DNA from: Acidovorax sp. NB1
GTDB lineage: Bacteria; Pseudomonadota; Gammaproteobacteria; Burkholderiales; Burkholderiaceae_C
NCBI RefSeq assembly: GCF_005405905.1
Contig: NZ_BJHU01000048.1
Location: 1 to 64,000, forward strand
Direction of reading: 5' to 3'
Length of the DNA stretch: 64,000 nt
The notes under the pieces were generated by a model. That model was not told the origin of the DNA. It worked only from the letters and a program-made list of their open reading frames with translations, and did no database searches. The position numbers and the translations under genes are program-made. Of this stretch, positions 18,824-27,730 are shown piece after piece (position 1 is the first letter of the stretch; every line of letters starts with the position of its first letter).

Positions 18824-18870
18824 AGCGCGCCACAACACTGCCCCCACAACAGTCACTTGTGGAGGATCTT

Positions 18871-20367
18871 TTGTTCAAACACCCTTTGTTCACCAAGCTG
18901 GCGGCGCTGACCGCCATCACCGTGTTGCTGCTCTTTGGTCTGGGCCTGATCGAAGACGTGGTGCGCGACCGGCTGCGCTACCGCAGCATCACCGCGCAAA
19001 GCGTGGCCGAGAGCCTGGCCGGGCCGCAGACGCTGATGGGCCCCATGATCCACAGCGCCTGCGTGGAAAGCTGGGATGAAGAAGTCGGCAAGGGTGACGA
19101 GCGCCGCATGGTCGAAAGGCGCCGCGAGCTCATCCTGACTGCCATGCCCGAGCAGCTCAAGCTCACCACCGGCGCCGCGATGGAAGAACGCGCACGCGGC
19201 CTGCACAAGGTGAACACCTACAACCTCAAGGCCAACGTGACGGCGCAATGGGGTTCGCTGGCCAGCCTGCTGCCGCAGAGCAGCATGAAGAATTCGCGCA
19301 TGCACTGCGGCGCGCCCATTGTGATGATGGCCGTGGGCGATGCGCGCGGCATCCGCACCGCGCAGTTCACGATGGGCAGCCAGGCGCTGGCCCTCAAGCC
19401 CGGCACCTTCCACCCCACCTACAGCCGGGGCCTGCATGCGATGCTGCCCGAATCCGTGCGCGGCAAGGCCGACGGCCTTACGGCCACCTTGGACCTGGAA
19501 CTGGTGGGCACCGAGCGCCTGGCCATCGTGCCGCTGGGCGGCAACACCGAGGTGCTGATGACCAGCAGCTGGCCCCACCCGTCGTTCGGGGGCCGCTTTC
19601 TGCCATCGGAACGCGAGATCAAGAAGAGCGGTTTCTCGGCCCAGTGGCGCCTGTCGTCACTGGCCACCACGGCGCAGGCCGACATTGCCAGCGGAAAACG
19701 CATCTGTCTGGGCGCGGATGAGGGCAGCGACTATGCGCACACCGGGGCCACGCCGGGCGACTGCGCCGACAGCTTCAGCGTGGCCTTCATCGATCCGGTG
19801 AATCCCTATTCCCTCTCGGACCGCGCCACCAAGTACGGCGTGCTGTTCATCGCCCTCACCTTCGTGGCCGTGGGCCTGTTCGAGCTGATGAAGAAGCTGC
19901 GCGTGCACCCGGTGCAATACCTGCTGGTGGGCAGCGCGCTGTGCAGCTTCTTCCTGCTGCTGGTGAGCCTGTCGGAGCACCTGCCGTTTGGCATCTCCTA
20001 CGCGGTGGCCGCCAGCGCGTGTGTGCTGCTGCTGGCTTACTACGCCAGCCACATGCTGGGCGGGCTTGCGCGCGGGATTCCGCTGGGTGCGGGCATTGCG
20101 CTGCTGTATGGCCTGCTGTACGTGCTGCTGCAGCTGGAGCAGACGGCGCTGGTGGTGGGGGCGATTGCGCTCTTCCTGGTGCTGGCGGCGGTGATGGTGC
20201 TGACGCGCAAGGTGAACTGGTACGGGCTGTCGCAAGGCGGCGGCACACCAGGCCGCCCCATGCCGCCCAAGCCACCGTCCACACCGCCCTCATCGCCCAT
20301 GCCACCCACACCAGCCGCGCCCACCGCACCGGCCCGCCCAGTCACCCCACGCACGGAGGCCGCATGA
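18871..20367 (+). CDS. creD: Inner-membrane protein CreD
   Basis: Envelope-integrity protein and classic target of CreBC, 498 residues. The start is TTG 18871 with GGAGG five bases upstream, giving MFKHPLFTKLAALTAITVLLLFGLG as the first membrane helix. A long periplasmic part follows with the family's conserved ending SFVxxxDPVNPYSLSDRATKYG-like segment (here SVAFIDPVNPYSLSDRATKY), then about six helices. The C-terminus is an unusual Pro/Thr/Ala-rich tail of about 45 residues. Separated from creC by a convergent gene rather than being cotranscribed. Confidence 0.93.
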   Translation: MFKHPLFTKLAALTAITVLLLFGLGLIEDVVRDRLRYRSITAQSVAESLAGPQTLMGPMIHSACVESWDEEVGKGDERRMVERRRELILTAMPEQLKLTTGAAMEERARGLHKVNTYNLKANVTAQWGSLASLLPQSSMKNSRMHCGAPIVMMAVGDARGIRTAQFTMGSQALALKPGTFHPTYSRGLHAMLPESVRGKADGLTATLDLELVGTERLAIVPLGGNTEVLMTSSWPHPSFGGRFLPSEREIKKSGFSAQWRLSSLATTAQADIASGKRICLGADEGSDYAHTGATPGDCADSFSVAFIDPVNPYSLSDRATKYGVLFIALTFVAVGLFELMKKLRVHPVQYLLVGSALCSFFLLLVSLSEHLPFGISYAVAASACVLLLAYYASHMLGGLARGIPLGAGIALLYGLLYVLLQLEQTALVVGAIALFLVLAAVMVLTRKVNWYGLSQGGGTPGRPMPPKPPSTPPSSPMPPTPAAPTAPARPVTPRTEAA

Positions 20368-20729
20368 CACCCGGCGCCCTGGGCCCACAGCCCGGCATCC
20401 CGCCAGCCCCTCGCACCTGGGCCGCGCACCTGGCCCAGGGCCAGGGGGGTGCGGGCCCCCACACCCCGGCATTGGCAACGACACTGACGGCGGCCGAAGC
20501 CGCACGTGTGCAGCGCCACCGCGACCAGTTGATGAACGCGCTGCGCGCCCGGGACCGGGTGGCGCTGCTCAGCGCCAAGCAGCAGGTGCTGGAGGCGGCC
20601 TTCAGCCCCTGCGAGGCGACCGGCGTGGCCGGTGCTGCAACAGCGCCATCGCCCGCCTTGCGCCGTGCGCTGCGTGATCTGACCTGGCGCATGGCGGCGC
20701 TGCTGCTGCCGCGCAGCCCCCGCCATTGA
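20364..20729 (+). CDS. Small hypothetical protein coupled to creD
   Basis: 121 residues whose ATG overlaps the creD stop (ATGA), with GGAGG inside the creD tail as ribosome-binding site; this is typical of translational coupling. The N-terminal third is Pro/Gly/Ala-rich. The rest is predicted helical (AARVQRHRDQLMNALRARDRVALLSAKQQVLEAAF). I recognise no family. A strong terminator follows 14 bases after its stop, consistent with the end of the creD unit. Confidence 0.6.
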   Translation: MTPGALGPQPGIPPAPRTWAAHLAQGQGGAGPHTPALATTLTAAEAARVQRHRDQLMNALRARDRVALLSAKQQVLEAAFSPCEATGVAGAATAPSPALRRALRDLTWRMAALLLPRSPRH

Positions 20730-20742
20730 GCCGGTGGCCAAA

Positions 20743-20777
20743 CCCTGCATGCCTGCGTGGGCGTGCAGGGTTTTTTT
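20743..20777 (+). terminator. Intrinsic terminator of the creD unit
   Basis: Arms CCCTGCA (20743-20749) and TGCAGGG (20764-20770) followed by seven T residues. Confidence 0.85.
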
Positions 20778-20832
20778 CATATCTTCAAAGCCAAAGAACA
20801 CAAAGAAATACGGCCCCTGCGCGCATCCATAT

Positions 20833-20870
20833 TGCGCCAATAGCTATCAAAAACAGAGCAAATTAACTAT
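20833..20870. repeat. Dispersed repeat family A, degenerate copy
   Basis: TTGCGCCAATAGCTATCAAA then AACAGAGCAAATTAACTATA. It abuts the stop codon of the GAF-GGDEF gene at 20872. Confidence 0.5.
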
Positions 20871-20871
20871 A

Positions 20872-21918
20872 CTAGACAACCACCGTACGGCTGCGGCCTT
20901 CCCGCTTGGCGGTGTACAGCGCGGAATCGAGCAGGCGCAGGGTCACGTCGAGCGGGCGCAGCGGGTCCAACAGCGTCAACCCCATGCTGACGGACAACAG
21001 GTGCGGCGGTTCGATCCCGGGCAGGGGCTGCTGGGCCAGCGCGGCGTGCACACGCTGCGCCACGGCCTGGGCCTGCTCCACCCCGGTAGAGGGCAGCAGG
21101 GCCATGAACTCTTCCCCTCCCCAGCGGCCCAGCACGTCGGCCGCACGGAACACATCGCGGCACAAGGAGGCAAACAGCTGCAGCGCCTGGTCCCCCACAT
21201 GGTGGCCATGCACGTCATTGATGCGCTTGAAGTGGTCCAGGTCCATCATCAGCAGGCAGGTGGGCTCACGACCCCGCTGCAGCAAGGCCAGCTCCTGCCG
21301 CAAGCGGTCGGTGAAGGACCGGCGGTTGGCCAGCCCGGTCAGCACGTCGGTGTGGGCCAACACCGCCATCTGCTGGCGCGCAGCGTCCAGTTCGGCCAAC
21401 ATCTGGCCCTGGCGGTCGTTGGCACGTTGCAGCTCCAGCAGCCGGACCACCTGGCGCGCCAGGGCACTGAGCAGGTCCTGCACCCGCTGCGAGAGCTGGC
21501 GCGGGCGGTGGTCCAGCACACAGAGGGTGCCCAGGGCGTAGCCGTCGGGGGTGACCAGCGGGGCGCCCGCGTAAAAACGCAGCGGGTGTTTCTGGGTGAC
21601 GATGCCGTAGTGCGCAAACCGCACATCCTGGGCCAGGTCGGGCACGATGAACACACCCGGCTGCCGGATGGCGTAGCGGCACACCGATTGGTCCAGCGGA
21701 GTCTCCCGCTCAGGCAGCCCCTGCGCGGACTTGAACCACTGGCGGTCGCGGTCCACAAAACTCACCTGGGCCACCGGCGCATCACACACATGGCCTGCGA
21801 TGTCGGCCAGCTCGTCGTAGGCTGGCTCCATGGGGGTGTCGAGAATTCCGTAGCGATGCAGGGCCAGCAGGCGCTCGGTGTCATCGACCGGGGCTTCGGG
21901 GGAGGAGGTTGCGGCCAT
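20872..21918 (-). CDS. GAF-GGDEF diguanylate cyclase
   Basis: Cytoplasmic enzyme making cyclic di-GMP, 348 residues from MAATSSPEAP. A GAF-type sensor (about 15-165) is followed by a coiled-coil linker and a GGDEF domain. The active motif is intact as GGEEF in LGRWGGEEFMALL, and the inhibitory I-site RxxD is present five residues before it (RAAD). MDLDHFKRINDVHGHHVGD is the conserved metal/substrate segment. No EAL domain. Longer upstream starts would add a Cys-rich stretch with no family support. Confidence 0.93.
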   Translation of the reverse strand: MAATSSPEAPVDDTERLLALHRYGILDTPMEPAYDELADIAGHVCDAPVAQVSFVDRDRQWFKSAQGLPERETPLDQSVCRYAIRQPGVFIVPDLAQDVRFAHYGIVTQKHPLRFYAGAPLVTPDGYALGTLCVLDHRPRQLSQRVQDLLSALARQVVRLLELQRANDRQGQMLAELDAARQQMAVLAHTDVLTGLANRRSFTDRLRQELALLQRGREPTCLLMMDLDHFKRINDVHGHHVGDQALQLFASLCRDVFRAADVLGRWGGEEFMALLPSTGVEQAQAVAQRVHAALAQQPLPGIEPPHLLSVSMGLTLLDPLRPLDVTLRLLDSALYTAKREGRSRTVVV

Positions 21919-22116
21919 GGAGCAAAGCGGCCATGCCGCCCACACTTGCCTTGAAGAAAGGCAGCATGCCACACAAGTGACGCCCGCGCACGGGTAGAAG
22001 CACGCTTGCGGCCGCACACGGCATGCCGCGCCGGGGCGGGCCGACGGGGTGGTGCGTAAGGGCTGAGTTTCCTGGTGCGGCAGTAGCTACAGCCCTGTGG
22101 CCTGCCCTCCCGGTCT

Positions 22117-22650
22117 TCAGGCCGGAGCGGTTTGCCGGTTGGAGGCGTCTTCGCGGCCATCTGCGGGCGCATCGCCTGCGTCCGAGCAGGTGGCACCGCC
22201 ACAGCCCTGGATCAGTTCACCGGGCAGCGCCTGCGGTGCGTGCACCACGCCGGTGGCAGGGTCGAAACCCACGCGGCGCAGGTGCAACGCCAAAGCGGCA
22301 TCCATGCTCTGCGCATGCTGGGGGAACCACAGGGCCAGTTCGCTGGCCATCACGCGCAGCACCTTCAGGTCGCCCTGCGCGGCCCGTGCGGCGCCTTCGC
22401 GCATCACCTGCAACACCACGCGGTGCTGCATGCTGTGGCAATTGCCCGAGGCAAACCGGGTGGAGGCCATCCAGGCGTCTTCCTGGCCGAAGTGCTGGTC
22501 GGTGTGCTCCACCAGCGCCTGCCAGGCCAGCGGCAATTGCGCGTCCTCGGCCTGCTCCACGGCGGCCAGCAGATCGACGAACTCCCGGTGGGTGTCGTCC
22601 ATCAAGGGCAGATCCAGGTTCAGAGCGTCCGACCATTCGAGTTGGGCCAT
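22117..22650 (-). CDS. Bacteriohaemerythrin-domain protein
   Basis: Di-iron O2-binding four-helix protein, 177 residues. All canonical ligands are visible: His21, His53 and Glu57 (HFGQE), His72 and His76 (CHSMQH), His112 and Asp117 (HAQSMD). A roughly 40-residue tail after the domain has a Cys pair (IQGCGGATCSDAG) of unknown role. Likely involved in oxygen sensing or storage. It lies next to a diguanylate cyclase gene, but the 198-bp gap argues against one operon. Confidence 0.92.
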   Translation of the reverse strand: MAQLEWSDALNLDLPLMDDTHREFVDLLAAVEQAEDAQLPLAWQALVEHTDQHFGQEDAWMASTRFASGNCHSMQHRVVLQVMREGAARAAQGDLKVLRVMASELALWFPQHAQSMDAALALHLRRVGFDPATGVVHAPQALPGELIQGCGGATCSDAGDAPADGREDASNRQTAPA

Positions 22651-22771
22651 GGGTGTCTATCCCTCTGCCATCCGGCAAAAAACAACGGGGGTAAAAATGG
22701 GAAAGCCCAGCTTAGAACCCGCCCTGCCACCCTGTATTGATGCAAGTCAGGCAATCCCGCCTGCACACGTT

Positions 22772-22797
22772 AAAAAGCCCCGCCAGGGCGGGGCTTG
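22772..22797 (-). terminator. Intrinsic terminator after the Cys-repeat protein
   Basis: Minus-strand arms AAGCCCCGCC and GGCGGGGCTT (partly overlapping through a CTG loop) followed by TTTAA, about 25 bases after the stop at 22824. Confidence 0.8.
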
Positions 22798-22823
22798 TGC
22801 GAGAAATTGCGCGGGGACCGCGA

Positions 22824-23411
22824 TCAGCTCTTGCCGTACATGCGCTTGATGTCATCCACACAGGCCGACTTGGCGTTGCCCGACAGCGCATCGCAGCGCT
22901 CCTTGGCCGCCTGGTAGTTGGCGTCGTTCTTTTCTGCGTTGGCTTCCTTGCGGGCTTCAGCCACGGCGGCGGCCTTCTCTGCCGGGTTGTCCGCTGGCTT
23001 GGCCTGCACAGCGGCCACCTTGGCGTCTTCCTTGGCCTTCACATGGGCGGCCTTGGCATCTTTTTCGCAGACATCCTTCTCATTGCCCTTGAGGTCGTCG
23101 CACTTTTCCTTGGCGACTTCGTAGGCAGCGTCAGCGCGGGCTTCGGCGACTTTCTGGGTGTTTCTGGGGCTGGGCTTGTACTGGGCGTCCAGCTCGGCCT
23201 TGGCCACTTTGTCCTTGCCCTTGGCTTCCTTCTGGCAGATGTCCTTGGCGTTGGCGCTCAAGGCATCGCATTTTTGCTTGTCGGCCTTGTAGGCGGCTTC
23301 AATGCTGTCCTTGGCGGCCTTGTGTTCGGCCGGGGTCATGGCAAAGGCAGATGTGGCCACCAGACCGGCAGCCACGGCGGCAATCAGCGTGCGTGCGGAT
23401 TGGAATTGCAT
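22824..23411 (-). CDS. Secreted three-repeat Cys-pair protein, unknown function
   Basis: 195 residues from MQFQSARTLIAAV with GAGGAG upstream; signal peptide about 1-24 (cut after SAFA). The mature part is Lys/Ala/Glu-rich, highly charged and helical. It has three imperfect units with paired cysteines, each C-x10-C: Cys48/Cys59, Cys104/Cys115 and Cys173/Cys184, in the pattern KCDxLxGNxKxxC. Databases may call such proteins TolA-like because of composition, but there is no TolA membrane anchor. The odd feature is the regular disulfide-ready module. It sits next to the stress protein CsbD. Confidence 0.75.
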   Translation of the reverse strand: MQFQSARTLIAAVAAGLVATSAFAMTPAEHKAAKDSIEAAYKADKQKCDALSANAKDICQKEAKGKDKVAKAELDAQYKPSPRNTQKVAEARADAAYEVAKEKCDDLKGNEKDVCEKDAKAAHVKAKEDAKVAAVQAKPADNPAEKAAAVAEARKEANAEKNDANYQAAKERCDALSGNAKSACVDDIKRMYGKS

Positions 23412-23525
23412 GGAGTTCTCCTCTGCATCAGGGTGGTGCAAAAAAAGGGGGGGAGGCGGGCGGCAGGGCCTGCCTGCTGCTGCGATAGGCGGGCAGCACA
23501 GCACGGGGTGTGCAGCCCCGGCCCA

Positions 23526-23744
23526 TCAATCGTTGAAGTGGAAGCCCGGATGGCGTTCCTGCCATTCCTTGAGCTGCTTTTCGGCCGCTTCACGGGCCAG
23601 ACCCTGGCGTTCCTGCAGCTTGCCCAGGAACTGCTCGCGCTTGCCGTCGATGACGTCCAGATCGTCGTTGGTGAGCTTGCCCCACTGCTCGATCATCTTG
23701 CCCTTGAACTGCTTCCAATTGCCCTTGATGGTGTCTTCATTCAT
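23526..23744 (-). CDS. CsbD-family stress-response protein
   Basis: 72-residue soluble protein, MNEDTIKGNWKQFKGKMIEQ then WGKLTNDDLDVIDGKREQF, the full CsbD-like signature and usual length. AAGGA precedes the ATG. CsbD genes are general-stress induced (sigmaB in Bacillus); the molecular function is unknown. It precedes the Cys-repeat secreted protein by 114 bp on the same strand. Confidence 0.93.
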   Translation of the reverse strand: MNEDTIKGNWKQFKGKMIEQWGKLTNDDLDVIDGKREQFLGKLQERQGLAREAAEKQLKEWQERHPGFHFND

Positions 23745-24138
23745 GGTTGCATCCTTCAAAAACCTCGCCCTGGCCATCCACCCGGAATGCGTGGAAACAC
23801 TGCGTGGGGCGATGGGTTCACTGTAAAAACGAATGCGTCGGAGGCCCGTAGTCCATGCCAAGCGGCGCGCGTGGGCGTCGGCCTACGGGGCTGAAGGACA
23901 GGGCCGACGGCCCGGGCGCAGTCCCGCGTGCTGCAAGGGCTGGCAAAGGGCCGAACGCCCTGCCGGGGCCTCGCCAGGCCACAAAGTGTTGCAATTGCCC
24001 ATCATTCCGCGCCCTGGGCTTCCGCATACGCCCAAGGAACCGTTTCTCTTCGTAACACTTGTGTTCCCGGCCGCCGTCTGCCCTGTGATTAAGTGGCGGT
24101 TGCGCCATTTGGACAGCGCGCGTTTCACCACGATCACC
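23745..24138. other. CsbD-DUF1800 divergent spacer
   Basis: 394 bp with no gene. A GC-rich left half (23850-23985) gives way to a lower-GC right half. I see a short inverted repeat AACAC-TT-GTGTT near 24054-24066 but no convincing promoter pair or terminator. Confidence 0.4.
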
Positions 24139-26133
24139 ATGACAAACACATACGAGGAACCTCTGGCCACCCAGGTTGCAGAGGACGCAGAGGGCGAATC
24201 CGTCACCGCAGCGCAGGCCGCACCGGCTGAGCGCGGCCACGCACCGTTGCTGACAGCGCTGTTCGCCTCAACCGCCGCACTCGCAGCCTGTGGCGGCGGC
24301 AGCGAGGACACTCCTCCAACCAGCCCGCCCATCACAGCCCCGCCAGGTTCCGCGCCTGCACCGGCACCGACGCCTGCCACTCCCGGCCCAGCACCAACGC
24401 CCCCCAGCCCGTCTCCGGCACCCACCCCAACCCCCAGTCCCGCACCCAGCCCGACGCCAGCCCCACCACCCCCTGCTGTCGGCAACTACGCCTACCCCGC
24501 CGCCGCTACCGACCAAGAAGCAGCCCGCTTCCTTCTGCAGGCGCAGTTCTCGGCCTCCACCGCAGAGATTGCGGCCCTGCGCGCCACCACCTACGCTGAC
24601 TGGCTACGCACCCAGTTCAGCGCACCCGCCAGCCAGACCGGCTGGGACTGGCTGAACCAGCGCGGTTACTCCGCCATCAGCGACAGCACGGCCTACTACG
24701 ACAACTCCTACCCGGCGGACTACATGATCTGGAAGCAGCTCATGACCTCCCCCGACAGCCTGCGCAAGCGCGTGGCCCTGGCGCTCTCCGAAATCTGTGT
24801 GGTGTCGCTCACGGGGGTGGACATCACCTGGCGCTGCCATGCCATGGCCTGGTACTGGGACCAGCTGGTCAACAATGCGTTTGGCAACTACCGCTCGGTG
24901 CTGGAAAACGTCACGCTGAACGCGGCCATGGGGTACTACCTCAACACCCGGGGCAACCAGAAGGAAAACGCCGCCACCGGCCGCCAGCCGGACGAGAACT
25001 ACGCCCGCGAAATCATGCAGCTGATGTCCATTGGGCTGGTGGCGCTCAACCCTGATGGGACGACCAAGAAGGACGGCGCGGGCAAGCCCATCGACAGCTA
25101 CACGATGGACGATGTGACCAACCTCGCACGGGTGTTCACCGGCTACGACTACGACCAGACGCAGAACGTGCCCACCACCGTGCCAGGCACCTCGCGGGTG
25201 GTTTCCAACACCACCTTTGCACGTCTGCCCATGGCGCTCAATGCGTCGCGCCATTCCACCCTGGCCGCCACCTTCCTCGGCACCACTGTGCCAGCCAATA
25301 CGCCTGGGGCTGCCGCGCTCAAGACGGCGCTGGATACGCTGTTCAACCACCCCAACGTGGGCCCATTCATCGGCAAGCAGCTCATCCAGCGCCTGGTGAC
25401 CAGCAACCCGTCACCCGCCTACGTGGCGCGCGTGACGGCGGCCTTCAACAACAACGGCGCGGGCGTGCGCGGCGACATGCGTGCCGTTGTCCAGGCCATC
25501 TTGCTGGACGATGAAGCGCGCTCCCCCACCGGGCTTACCCAACCCGGCTTCGGCAAGCTGCGCGAACCCATGCTGCGCCTTGTGCAATGGGGCCGCACCT
25601 TCGGGCTGAACTCGGCCCAGGGCAGCTGGAAGATCGGCGACCTGACCGACCCGGGTTCGCGCCTGGGGCAGAGCCCGCTGCGTTCACCCTCGGTGTTCAA
25701 CTTCTTCCGCCCGGGCTATGTGCCCCCATCCACCGCGCTGGCGACCACCGGGGCCGTGGCGCCCGAGTTCCAGCTGGTCAACGAAAGCAGCGTGGGCGGC
25801 TACCTCAACTACATGCAAGGTGTGATCCGCAGCGGCATTTTTGTGAACGCCCCGGAGCTGCCCAACAACGCCAGCACATCCAACAATGGTTACGACATCA
25901 AGGCCACTTACGCCAACGAACTGGCCATCGTGGCCGATGCCGATGCTCTGGTGGCGCGCATCAACCTGCTGATGTGTGCGGGCCAGCTCTCGGCCGCCAC
26001 GGTCAAACTGATCTCGGACGCCCTGAAGGCCACCCCCGTCACGGCGGCCAGCACGGACAACGCCAAGCTCGACCGCGTCGCAGCCGCCGTCTTCCTGGTG
26101 ATGGCTTCGGCCGAATACCTCGTTCAAAAGTAA
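24139..26133 (+). CDS. DUF1800-domain protein with lipobox-like segment
   Basis: 664 residues. The start MTNTYEEPLATQ is used; no SD is clear. A hydrophobic stretch LLTALFASTAALAAC ends in a lipobox-like LAAC followed by GGGS at about residue 52, unusually far in, so lipidation is uncertain. A long Pro/Ala/Thr/Ser linker follows, then the DUF1800 body (DQEAARFLLQAQFSAS, GNQKENAATGRQPDENYAREIMQL, FRPGYVPPST). The function of DUF1800 is unknown. It is nearly always next to a DUF1501 gene, as here, 8 bp downstream, implying a joint exported complex. Confidence 0.9.
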   Translation: MTNTYEEPLATQVAEDAEGESVTAAQAAPAERGHAPLLTALFASTAALAACGGGSEDTPPTSPPITAPPGSAPAPAPTPATPGPAPTPPSPSPAPTPTPSPAPSPTPAPPPPAVGNYAYPAAATDQEAARFLLQAQFSASTAEIAALRATTYADWLRTQFSAPASQTGWDWLNQRGYSAISDSTAYYDNSYPADYMIWKQLMTSPDSLRKRVALALSEICVVSLTGVDITWRCHAMAWYWDQLVNNAFGNYRSVLENVTLNAAMGYYLNTRGNQKENAATGRQPDENYAREIMQLMSIGLVALNPDGTTKKDGAGKPIDSYTMDDVTNLARVFTGYDYDQTQNVPTTVPGTSRVVSNTTFARLPMALNASRHSTLAATFLGTTVPANTPGAAALKTALDTLFNHPNVGPFIGKQLIQRLVTSNPSPAYVARVTAAFNNNGAGVRGDMRAVVQAILLDDEARSPTGLTQPGFGKLREPMLRLVQWGRTFGLNSAQGSWKIGDLTDPGSRLGQSPLRSPSVFNFFRPGYVPPSTALATTGAVAPEFQLVNESSVGGYLNYMQGVIRSGIFVNAPELPNNASTSNNGYDIKATYANELAIVADADALVARINLLMCAGQLSAATVKLISDALKATPVTAASTDNAKLDRVAAAVFLVMASAEYLVQK

Positions 26134-26141
26134 GCCCCGCC

Positions 26142-27587
26142 ATGCACCTGCTTCAACCCGAACTTCACACCCGCCGCGCGTTCCTGCGCCGCTCCACCCA
26201 GCTGGGCCTGGCGGGCACCGCCCTGCCCTTTGCACTGAACCTGGCCGCCATGGGCGAGGCGGCGGCCTTCACGGCCACCGACTACAAGGCCCTGGTCTGC
26301 GTCTTCCTGTACGGCGGCAACGACTACGCCAACACCGTGGTCACCTACGACGACGACAGCTACAACCGCTACAGCACCATCCGGGGCGGCGGCTCCGGCC
26401 AGACAGCGGGCGGCATTGCGCTGGCCAAGGCTGACCTCACCCCCACCCTGCTGACGCCCACCACCGCCCTGCCCGGCAACCGCCAATATGCGCTGCACCC
26501 GGCCATGACGGGGCTCGCAGGCCTGTTCAACAGCGGCAAGGCCGCCGTGCAGCTGAACGTGGGCCCGCTGATCGTGCCCCTGACACGCACGCAGTACAAC
26601 AGCGCCGACCGCACCACATACCCCATCCCGCCCAAACTGTTCTCGCACAACGACCAGCAATCGGTGTGGCAGTCCTCGTCGCCCGAGGGTTCCACCGTGG
26701 GCTGGGGCGGCAACATCGGTGACCTGGCGCTGTCGTCCAACGGCAACTCGCTGTTCACCTGCATCTCGGTCACGGGCAATGCGGTGTTCCTGTCGGGCGA
26801 CTCGGCCCTGCAGTACCAGGTCAGCACCAACGGCGCCGTAGCCATCAACGGCGTGAAGAACAACGTCTACGGCTCCTCGGCCGTACGCACTGCCCTCACT
26901 TCGCTCATCCAGCAAGGCAGCACGCAGACGCTGGAAAACGAATACACCCGGGTCACCACCCGCGCCGTCACGGCCGAAAGTCAGATCACCAGCGGCCTGT
27001 CGGCCGTCACGCTGGCTACGACCTTCCCCAACAACAACTCGCTGGCCAACCAGATGAAGATGGTGGCGCGCCTCATCGGTGCGCGCTCGGCACTGGGCAG
27101 CAAGCGCCAGGTGTTCATGGTGTCGCTGGGCGGTTTCGATCTGCACGACAACCTCATTGCCCAGCAGCCCGTACTGATGCAGCGCGTGAGCGAGGCCATG
27201 ACCGCGTTCTACAACGCCACCGTCGAGCTGGGCGTGGCCGACAAGGTCACCGCCTTCACCGCCTCGGATTTCGGCCGCACGCTCAGCTCCAACGGCGACG
27301 GCTCGGACCACGGCTGGGGCGGCCACCACCTCATGGTGGGCGGCGCGGTCAAGGGCAAGGCCTTCTACGGCAAGGCGCCACCGGTGAGCAACACCAACAC
27401 CACCGATGCCAACGACCAGTGGCACGTGGGCCAGGGCCGCCTGCTGCCCAGCACCTCGGTGGACCAGTACGCCGCCACGCTGGCCAGCTGGTTTGGCGTG
27501 AGCAACAGCGAACTGGCAGGCGTGCTGCCCAACCTCAGCCACTTTGGCGGGGCCGACTACCCGACCAACCTGGGCTTCATGGCCTGA
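26142..27587 (+). CDS. DUF1501-domain protein with Tat signal
   Basis: 481 residues. The N-terminus has a twin-arginine signal (HTRRAFLRRSTQLGLAGTALPF), so it is exported folded, probably with a cofactor or metal. The body has the sulfatase-like DUF1501 features VFLYGGNDYANTVV near the start and TASDFGRTLSSNGDGSDHGWGGHHLMVGG near the end; the latter resembles alkaline-phosphatase-superfamily metal sites. Substrate unknown. Translationally close to the DUF1800 gene upstream. Confidence 0.92.
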   Translation: MHLLQPELHTRRAFLRRSTQLGLAGTALPFALNLAAMGEAAAFTATDYKALVCVFLYGGNDYANTVVTYDDDSYNRYSTIRGGGSGQTAGGIALAKADLTPTLLTPTTALPGNRQYALHPAMTGLAGLFNSGKAAVQLNVGPLIVPLTRTQYNSADRTTYPIPPKLFSHNDQQSVWQSSSPEGSTVGWGGNIGDLALSSNGNSLFTCISVTGNAVFLSGDSALQYQVSTNGAVAINGVKNNVYGSSAVRTALTSLIQQGSTQTLENEYTRVTTRAVTAESQITSGLSAVTLATTFPNNNSLANQMKMVARLIGARSALGSKRQVFMVSLGGFDLHDNLIAQQPVLMQRVSEAMTAFYNATVELGVADKVTAFTASDFGRTLSSNGDGSDHGWGGHHLMVGGAVKGKAFYGKAPPVSNTNTTDANDQWHVGQGRLLPSTSVDQYAATLASWFGVSNSELAGVLPNLSHFGGADYPTNLGFMA

Positions 27588-27591
27588 CGCG

Positions 27592-27640
27592 CGCCCCCTG
27601 AGCGGCTGCGCCGCTCGGGGTGTCTGCCAGAGGCGCCCTC
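27592..27640. repeat. Dispersed repeat family B, short copy
   Basis: CCCCCTGAGCGGCTGCGCCG then CTCGGGGTGTCTGCC, directly after the DUF1501 stop codon. Confidence 0.55.
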
Positions 27641-27730
27641 GCAGCAGGGTGGGCCTGGCCCGGCGGCCCCAGTCCGGGACAGCCCCGCGTCGCAGGCCGC
27701 CCGGAATCTGCAAGCCCCAATAATGGAGGC

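Noticed and set aside
24139..24480. Repeat-rich Pro/Ala/Thr region as a CRISPR-like or tandem DNA repeat array
   Set aside because: The repetitiveness comes from a protein linker of alternating Pro codons; no fixed repeat-spacer structure exists. No CRISPR array was seen anywhere in the window.
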